46,152 nucleotides of DNA from Mesotaenium endlicherianum. Lineage: Eukaryota; Streptophyta; Zygnematophyceae; Zygnematales; Mesotaeniaceae. The DNA is taken from contig WELA01013852.1 of the NCBI GenBank assembly GCA_009602735.1, positions 54,639 to 100,790 on the forward strand, in the 5' to 3' direction. The notes beneath the pieces were generated by a model. That model searched no databases and had not been told where the DNA came from. It was given only the letters and a program-made list of their open reading frames with translations. A program made the position numbers and the translations under genes. The first letter of the stretch is position 1; each line of letters begins with the position of its first letter. Positions 39,834 through 46,152 of the stretch are shown one piece after another.

Positions 39834-42050
39834 ACAGATTTTGCCAATTTGGAGAGAAATACTACTTTTCCTGTCTCGAACCTCTTTTGCTGCTTTCTCA
39901 CTGCATACTTTAACATTACTTAGTACTGCGAATGCTGTCGAGCACTTTCAGTTTTTCACTGCACAGTCGTGCGAGTAGTCTTCACACGCATTTCATTTGA
40001 CAACCTTCTTTGGAAGCTAAATAAGTGCCCAATTTAACTCACCACATTTGAGCACCTTTCGATCCTTCTTTCAAATCTCCAAGATTTTTGCAAGCTTTGA
40101 ACTCGTCGCAAAATTTCACGCCCATTCAATTTGGTGTTCTCCGCTCTTGTTTGTACATTCTTCATCAGGTTTTTTGTCTCCCTATATAAGCATACCAGCC
40201 GAACAACTCACTTATCTACTGGCAATCTTTTTGTCATCCATGTACGTCCCCCTTCACCTCCTTAATTGCCACTTCGTATATTGAATTTAGTTTTTTCGGC
40301 CCTCCCCTCCAATCCTTAAACTTTCGGGTTCACCTTGTAGCGAATGGTATCCCTTCCAAAAAATTTTATGAGGAGCAAGATTCTCTCCTCGGAAACTAAT
40401 TATCTACATTGAGAGCAGCGACTTCACTCCCTCATTCATACATGTAAGTCTTACTTACACGAGTTTGGTGACAGGATCTAGTGATAAAGAAGAGCCTTCT
40501 TTCTCATTGCTATATATGTCGTGCCTAACAGCGTAGGACCCCTGGCGCGTGCGTGGCTTCTCAGCACGTGTGCCTTCAACCTGGTCGACGTGTCGGTGCG
40601 TCGCTGTACGTGGGGGATCGACCAGGTTGATCAACCTTTGCACGTGTGTCGGTGGCAGACTGGTTGGGGTTTGACCCATTCTTGGTCTTCCTGCACTTGC
40701 ATCATGCGGTGAGGCATCCCACACTCAGTGCTTCCACATGTTCAACCAGTTCCTCATTCAACACTTAGCAGAAATTTTCAAAAAGATAGCTTATCTTCAA
40801 TTTCCCTTACAAGGACAGAAGCGTCTTACTTCCACACAGGCTTTTGCCCAAGTTGAGGGTTTACAGAATGAACAAGTTTGTAGCTTGCAAAAATCACGTC
40901 CAAGCAGCTTAGTAGGCAATGCCAGATTCAGAGAAAATTGCTCTTCAAGGCTTTCGCTTAACTTTCACAAGTCACAGCTTACAAAACTCTGAAACTGCAC
41001 ATCTATGCTGGCATGGTCTGAGCTCTTCGCTCAACACCGCGCCTTAACAGCTCTTCTCTGCTTGGCTGGGCTCACTCAGTTCTTCACTGAGAGCTTTACT
41101 TATTAATACTACTCTTGCTATCAGCAATTCGACAATTGAGACTTCTGAGAACTTAGAAACTAACACAGCACTCACCATTTTAAGTGACCCTCGCACGCTG
41201 GTGGCGTTTGACCCAAACTTGTACTACTCTCCTAACAGATTCTATTCTGCAGCTCTCTACTTTCTACAGGCGAGATCCTCTTTTGGAAACTCTTGAGGTC
41301 TAATCTTTCTATGATACACTTAGGAAGAAATCTTCCAGTGTCGGCAGAAGCGTGGCGCTCTGGCTCTTCTATGGCCTTGGGAACTCCTTCTTCTTCGCGC
41401 TCCTTCTGCTTCTTCAGCTTCCTTTGACAACGATGCGAGCAAGAATGAGGCAGCTTCGGGCAGGACTTGTGCCTTTCACAGGCACCACACACTATCCTCT
41501 CTCGAGAATGCCAGTGCTTAGTCACAGCGCTTAGCTTGCATACCGTCCTTACCTAACAGCTCTCACACAGCTTAGAAGTTGTCATTCAGCTTGCATGCAT
41601 GCATTGGGATTGTTGCGCGTGACCGCTTAGCCTTTCAGCTGACAATCACGCCTATGTGGCTGGCTAGCAGCGTTAAAATGAATGCTTAAGCCGTGACTAG
41701 TCACCTGAGGTTCTTGGCCGAGGTGGCACACAACGACTCTGCAACATCCCTGCTGTACTTGGCTTAGATAGCCGATTGATCAGTACCTTTCTTGGCACTT
41801 GCTGGGCTGGCTCATTGCTGGTTCCATACCCCTAGTCCTTCGGCTGACTACTCCGTTTAAATCCCCATCCGGTCCTGGGTGTGGGTTTGACGTGTCGTGA
41901 CCACTTTGACAGTGATAACGACTTTGACATGACCGCCGACTTAGATAACTCAGTCCTCTGGTCGGTGAGTCAATGCTGACTTCTCGTACTTGGGCGGCCG
42001 TGACTTGCACTGCGCGTGCGGCACCGTCAAGTGGATAGTAGTCGCGACAT
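39834..42050. other. AT-rich intergenic sequence, no gene seen
   Basis: Only short open frames without family similarity. A local repeat around CTGGTCGACGTGTCGG and CGACCAGGTTGATCAAC (40,578-40,636) is weakly palindromic. No structural RNA was recognised. Confidence 0.5.
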
Positions 42051-42059
42051 GTATCCGGA

Positions 42060-42150
42060 GGGATTTGAGACCAAAAAGTAGTATTTGTGTCCAAATTGGC
42101 AGAATCTGTATATGTCTGTCCAGTTTGCGCCAATCGATGGTGAATCTGTT
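42060..42150. repeat. Inverted copy of the element C insertion site (empty)
   Basis: The reverse complement matches 33,655-33,696 joined directly to 39,829-39,885: CACCATCGATTGGCGCAAA, GACAGACATATACAG and GCCAATTTGGA, with no element in between. Similarity ends on both sides after about 100 bp. Confidence 0.8.
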
Positions 42151-42429
42151 CTTTCGGCATAAATCGATGGTAAAGAAATTAATTATTCTTAGTAATTTTA
42201 GTGAAAACAATGATGGTCCAATCATGGCCTGTCGCTGGCAACCGCAGGCCTGTAGGGGAAGGTACAGGTCACACCGTCACAGAATCTGGACAAAAATGGG
42301 TCAAATGTGAGCAAGTAAAAAGTGGTCGGCGATTTGCTCCAGGCAGCGCCAGGGACCAACGCCAGGGACCAATAGGGGCAGGTCTTCCACCTTACCCAGT
42401 CAATGCTGCTGAAGGGTGAAGTCATCTTG

Positions 42430-42715
42430 CTCAAGAGTGATGACAATCATGTGCTAAGTTCTTCTTGGGCAGGACTACTAGCGTGATGGGCCATAGAGGC
42501 GGGCTTTCTCCGAGGCAGGCTGTGTGCTCTATGGCATTCCTGATGTCCCTGATGCACCTTCATGGCCTCTAGCATCCGCCCGGGCTTGTCTCTCACCGAG
42601 AGGGACATGTCCGGGCACGCCATGAACTGCAGCTTTTGGAAGTGGAAATTGACATGCTGAGGGGGCGAGAAGTTGAGCTGATGTATGTCTTTTGGCTGCT
42701 GGAAGATAGGCCAAA
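42430..42715 (-). other. Upstream inverted-repeat block with possible coding remnant (right arm)
   Basis: Mirror of 18,395-18,720. From ATG at 42,623 the minus strand reads MACPDMSLSVRDKPGR, MLEAMKVHQG and on to a TGA at 42,449 (58 codons), and is open upstream through FSPPQHVNFHFQKLQF. It matches the left copy with a 12-nt in-frame difference. The peptide is not recognised. Confidence 0.45.
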
Positions 42716-43496
42716 GGCTCGCCAGACGTTTTAGCTCTTAGTGCCTTCTCAAGGTGACCCTCGCGCCCATTGCTCTTGGATTGATGTATTTGAATAAGGA
42801 TAAGTTGCTGGGCTCTTCAGCTTCTGAGGTGCTTTCTTCTTTCCCAGGTCAACTGTGGTGTGCGGTTAGTTGCAAGTTCGCGGCATTGATAATCTGAAGC
42901 GTGTGCTCCTGGTCTGGCTTGCAATCCAGCATCATCTGCTCTATCATCCATGGAGTAAACTGGTTCAACCGTGATGTGGGTTTATTTGACGCAATTTACC
43001 ATCTGAAACGTGCGTTTCTCATATGATCTGGCTGGCTATCCAGCATAATCTGACCTATCATCCCCAGAGAACTGGTTCTACCGTGAGTAAAGATTGCTGT
43101 CAACGTGCTGCTAGACTTATTCTTCCTACACTGTGTGCAATTTCTGAGGCAGGTTCTCATCTGACTGCACAATGAAAGCTGACATAACGTAAACAGGACT
43201 CTGCGTGTGTGCGTCACCCCTATTGTGTTATCCAGTCTAAAATTTACAAGTCTGGGGAACGGTTCTTGGAAATTCCTATGTGCAACGTGAAGGTGAAAAA
43301 CGTCTTCCTGACATGGCATTCAAACTGACAATAATGGACAGCATTGGAAATCCAGTCCCTGACTGATTTGCGCACTCTTTGTCCATGTGCTAACAAGAGA
43401 TAGTGCGTGCCTGCAGCTTGTTCTGACAAAACAGGCGCGGACTCTGCACGCGACATTCGAGTGACTGGGGTTGGAAAGAGGGCCTAAATTTTGAGC
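42716..43496. other. Intergenic, no gene seen
   Basis: Contains an imperfect direct repeat (ATCTGAAGCGTGTGCTCCTG at 42,893 and ATCTGAAACGTGCGTTTCTC at 43,001, each followed by related CCAGCAT and TCATC strings). Nothing else is supported. Confidence 0.45.
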
Positions 43497-43519
43497 GCCA
43501 GAACCTCAAGAAGATTCAG

Positions 43520-43745
43520 GAGAGGTGAAGCGAAGAAGGAGACAAGATCCCCCACCGAGCAACAGAAGTCACCTGAAGCAAGAGAGCAGGTGAAACGCAC
43601 AGAGCTAGGCAACTGCTTAAGCTCGTGTGAAGCTGCAGGGAAGACAAGATCCGCAGCAAGCAACAGAAGGCACCTGAAAGCAAGGGCAGGAGACTGCGCA
43701 GCTAGGGACAAGCTCGTGTGGAGCTTCTGTGAAGCTGCAGGGCAA
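43520..43745 (+). repeat. Two-unit tandem repeat in the 5' region of copy 2
   Basis: About 105-bp units share GACAAGATCC, GCAACAGAAG, CACCTGAA, AGCTCGTGTG and GAAGCTGCAGGG. Copy 1 has a single corresponding unit. It lies within about 25-250 bp of the ATG and may be leader or promoter. Confidence 0.65.
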
Positions 43746-43768
43746 AGGGCTTGATAGAGGGAATCGCC

Positions 43769-43972
43769 ATGGCGGCAGCAGCCGTAATTATGCATAGGCG
43801 AAGGAAGGAGGCGGAGCGGCAGGAGGAGGAGGAGGAGGAGGAGGAGGAGGGGCTGGAGGACGTGCTCTACGGCGCGGATGCGAATGCGAATGGCGGGAAG
43901 CGCACGGAAGAGCAGCTGCGCGAGGACGGCCACAGAGAGGACACCGAGATTCTCCTGAAGCTGACGCACAAG
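43769..43972 (+). CDS. Polycystin copy 2, exon 1
   Basis: 68 codons, donor AAG|GTGACC. Codons 5-11 differ from copy 1 at several bases (IMHRR instead of LAHRR). From base 43,802 on the exon matches copy 1. Confidence 0.8.
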
Positions 43973-46130
43973 GTGACCTCGTCATGTCTGCCATACACTC
44001 CCCAACTCCACCCTAGAGCCTTTCCGCCTTCCCCCCTTCCCCCCCTTTTCCCCCCTTCCTATTCTTCCTCTCTCTCTCTCCATCTCAGTCCCCCTTGCCC
44101 CCCTCTTTCCACCCCCACCCTTCCCCTCTTTTAAACAGCAGGTCCATGTCTTGCTCTATTTCCTATGGGAGATCCGGCATTATCTTGATGCCCTGATGGA
44201 CCTTACGACGTCTGTGCACGTAGTATGAGTGTGTAGTGCACATGCATGTGAGTACATACATACATACGCACTTTCATGACCCCAACAGATGTTGACCTAC
44301 GCCCTCTGTCATGACATACACACGCAGTCGTAACATACACATGCAGTCATGGCATACACACGCAGTCATAACATACACAAGCATTTATGACATACACACA
44401 CGCGTTCGTGACCTACACAGGCGCATGCCGTGGGTGCCTCCCGCCCACGCAGGTGCAGGAGTCGGAGGAGGCACGGAAGCGCGTGCATGCATGTGACCCG
44501 TGCACGCACTCACAACTTTCGCGCGCATTCCCGGCCCCGGATGCATGCAGGTGCGGGAGTCGGAGGCGCGCAAGCGCAACTACGCGGCGCTGGGCGGCTT
44601 CGTGGCGTTTGTCGCGCTCTACATGGCCGTGCTGTACCTGCAGCAGCAGGCCTTCCGGACCTACCAGGCACGCACGTCCGCGCTCCCTCCCTCCTCCCCC
44701 GCATCTATGCCTGCACATCTTCCATTTCTCTCGTCCCTTCTTGCAGTCGACGAGGTCAGGGGAAGCGCGCCGGTAATGCCGCAGCGTCGGCCTGGGGCCT
44801 GGCGTAACTGAGCACCGGAGCTCCATTGGGTGCGGAGTGCTCCTGCCGTTCCGTCCATCTGGCCTGGCTTTCCCCCTCTCTCTCTCTTTCTCCATGCCAG
44901 CGCCTGTGCCTGTGCCTGTGCTCAAGTACGCGTGCGCCTGTGACGCTGCCTGTGCTGCGGACACGCTTGTGATTGTGCCTGGACATACGTGCCGGGACAG
45001 TGTAGGACAGGTGGCGTTGCTTGCCAGCCCCGTGCACTGTGGCTGGGCATGTGTGGTGGGACGGAGTGTGACAGGCGGTGTTGCCTGCCAACCTGTGTCT
45101 GGAAAGCCTGGCCAGGCCTGGCAGATGGCACTGCCTGTTTGTGCACTTGTGCCGGGGAAGACGCGCGTAGCAGAGACTGACAATTGGCAACCCCCTGCCT
45201 GCGACGTGTGCGCAGGTGGCAAGTGCCCATCGCCAGCTTCTGCCGCCGGTACCCACTTCCCTCTTCTCCTCTGCAGTACCATATCAGCTCACGACACCGC
45301 GTGGTTGACTGCCTGTTGACTTCCAGTAACTGCTGGTTGACTGTGTTCTTTAGGGAGCCTCTCGTCCCGGGCGTCGTCAGGAGTCGTACCCTTGAGCAAA
45401 CAAGTCGCTGGATTGTTAGAGATCCCCTTCCTCTCTTTTCAGTATTAAGAATGAGCCTTCCGTTTTATCCACTCTCTAGAGACCCCCTGCAGGCCTGCAG
45501 CTGCCGGAGCATCTCGACCCTTGGTCTTGTGAGAGGGCCCTGTGCCTGCTTGCTCAGCGCGCGACTAACAGTGGGGCTGCTGCCGGCAGCCTACAGCCTC
45601 TTCCTGCTGGCAGTCCCTTGGGTGCTCTAATTTACGTGGCCACTTTGACTGCATCCTCCCCTGATGTCTTCTTCTTTAATCTTAACTTCACTTGTGAACC
45701 CCCACCTGCCCCACCTGGGGGTGTGCACACAAAAGTGGCCGAGGTCAGGCCCTCAAACTGCCGACACCTGTCACATACGCAGCCACCGCCCCGCTTGAGG
45801 GCGTGAATGAGTTCGTGCGAGCAAGCTTTGGTGGCTCGGGATGTGGACAGCTGTCACACGATGAGTGCACGCGATAAGCATGCCCAAGTGCCGCCCACCA
45901 CACGCCACTGTGTGCGCGGCTTGCGTGCTTATAATATCGCCAACTCTTTCGGCTGAGTCTCTGGCCCGCCGGCGAAGCCTTTCAAAACATGTGTCAGGAT
46001 GCGCGCGCCTGGGCTGACACCTGTCTCGTCGTGCCCCCCTGCTGGCCCCCTCCGCCCCCCCTGGCAGGACACGTTTTCGTTCAGCGATCCCTCGGCCATC
46101 TACGACTGGATCAACGAGACCATCATTGAC
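43769..46130 (+). CDS. Polycystin-family cation channel, copy 2 (first three exons, 3' partial)
   Basis: Head-to-head paralogue of the gene on the left. Exon 1 at 43,769-43,972 starts MAAAAVIMHRRRK with the same nine-Glu run. Exon 2 is TM1 at 44,551-44,667. Exon 3 at 46,068-46,130 (FSFSDPSAIYDWINETIID core) has donor GTGAGC 22 bases before the window ends. Splice sites and phases equal those of copy 1, including the GC-type donor after exon 2. The second part of exon 1, intron 1, exon 2 and about 370 bp of intron 2 are almost identical to copy 1, while exon 3 differs at 7 of 63 sites. No break is visible in the part present, so it may be functional. Confidence 0.8.
44305..44405. repeat. About 20-bp minisatellite in intron 1, copy 2
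   Basis: Inverted counterpart of 16,886-16,985 with the same unit order (CATGACATACACACGCAGT type). Confidence 0.8.
44551..44667 (+). CDS. Polycystin copy 2, exon 2: first transmembrane helix
   Basis: 39 codons identical in protein to exon 2 of copy 1. The acceptor is GCATGCAG and the candidate GC donor CAG|GCACGC. Confidence 0.75.
46068..46130 (+). CDS. Polycystin copy 2, exon 3
   Basis: 21 codons with Pro to Thr and Ala to Ser changes against copy 1. The acceptor is CTGGCAG and the donor GAC|GTGAGC. Confidence 0.8.
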
Positions 46131-46152
46131 GTGAGCACCCCCCCCTCCCCCT

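Larger units (their letters stand above)
43497..45285 (+). repeat. Inverted repeat arm, right (partner 16,030-17,720)
   Basis: The near-identical core is 43,802-45,032. Beyond it, similarity is patchy through intron 2 (for example 45,990-46,067 against 15,214-15,300) to exon 3. Confidence 0.9.

Noticed and set aside
40521..40712. Short plus-strand open frame in the 40-41 kb interval
   Set aside because: Its length is within chance, it has no recognisable motif and no paralogous copy to test constraint.

Overview
This is a eukaryotic nuclear window. It shows spliceosomal introns, a many-exon membrane channel gene, dense microsatellites and Ty3/gypsy LTR retrotransposons primed by initiator-Met tRNA. 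The gene-bearing ends are GC-rich, with C-rich polypyrimidine tracts and many GTGCG(T/C) 5' splice sites. That style fits a large, repeat-rich green-lineage (algal or early streptophyte) or other flagellate genome. The sequence does not fix the species.

Left third (1-17,521, minus strand). A single polycystin-family cation channel gene (PKD2/PKD1-like) is read right to left. Twenty-one short exons can be placed, nearly all with matching intron phases. The protein has an acidic N-terminus, a first transmembrane helix, and a long extracellular region holding a cupredoxin-like fold and a Notch-type LNR module. The end of the polycystin TOP domain and S2-S3 follow, then the loop and start of S4. 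The pore end lies beyond base 1. Four assembly gaps interrupt it (1171, 6469, 12,529-13,281, 14,866), and missing exons fall where the gaps are.

Right end (43,769-46,152, plus strand). The first three exons of a second, paralogous copy of the same gene run in the opposite direction, so the two copies are head to head. Upstream blocks are also mirrored (18.4-18.7 kb with 42.4-42.7 kb). About 1.23 kb from exon 1 into intron 2 is almost identical between the copies, while exon 3 and the first 11 codons differ clearly. This looks like gene conversion between inverted paralogues.

Centre (about 18-43 kb, AT-richer). Three layers of LTR retrotransposon lie here. (A) An old, broken Ty3/gypsy pol fragment (21.2-23.7 kb, plus), itself interrupted. 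(B) A young, apparently intact Ty3/gypsy chromovirus (23,885-32,729, minus) with 745-bp LTRs that differ at 9 sites, a TTTTG target duplication, PBS, gag, pol with chromodomain, and a textbook -1 frameshift signal. It also carries an unusual third 558-codon ORF in the env position, preceded by a TACTAAC branch point and 3' splice site and bracketed by two polypurine tracts. (C) An older, decayed Ty3/gypsy chromovirus (33,697-39,828, minus) with a CATAT target duplication; an inverted copy of its empty insertion site survives at about 42.1 kb.

The most novel items are the third ORF of element B with its expression signals, the cupredoxin-LNR-polycystin architecture, and the conversion tract between the head-to-head channel genes.
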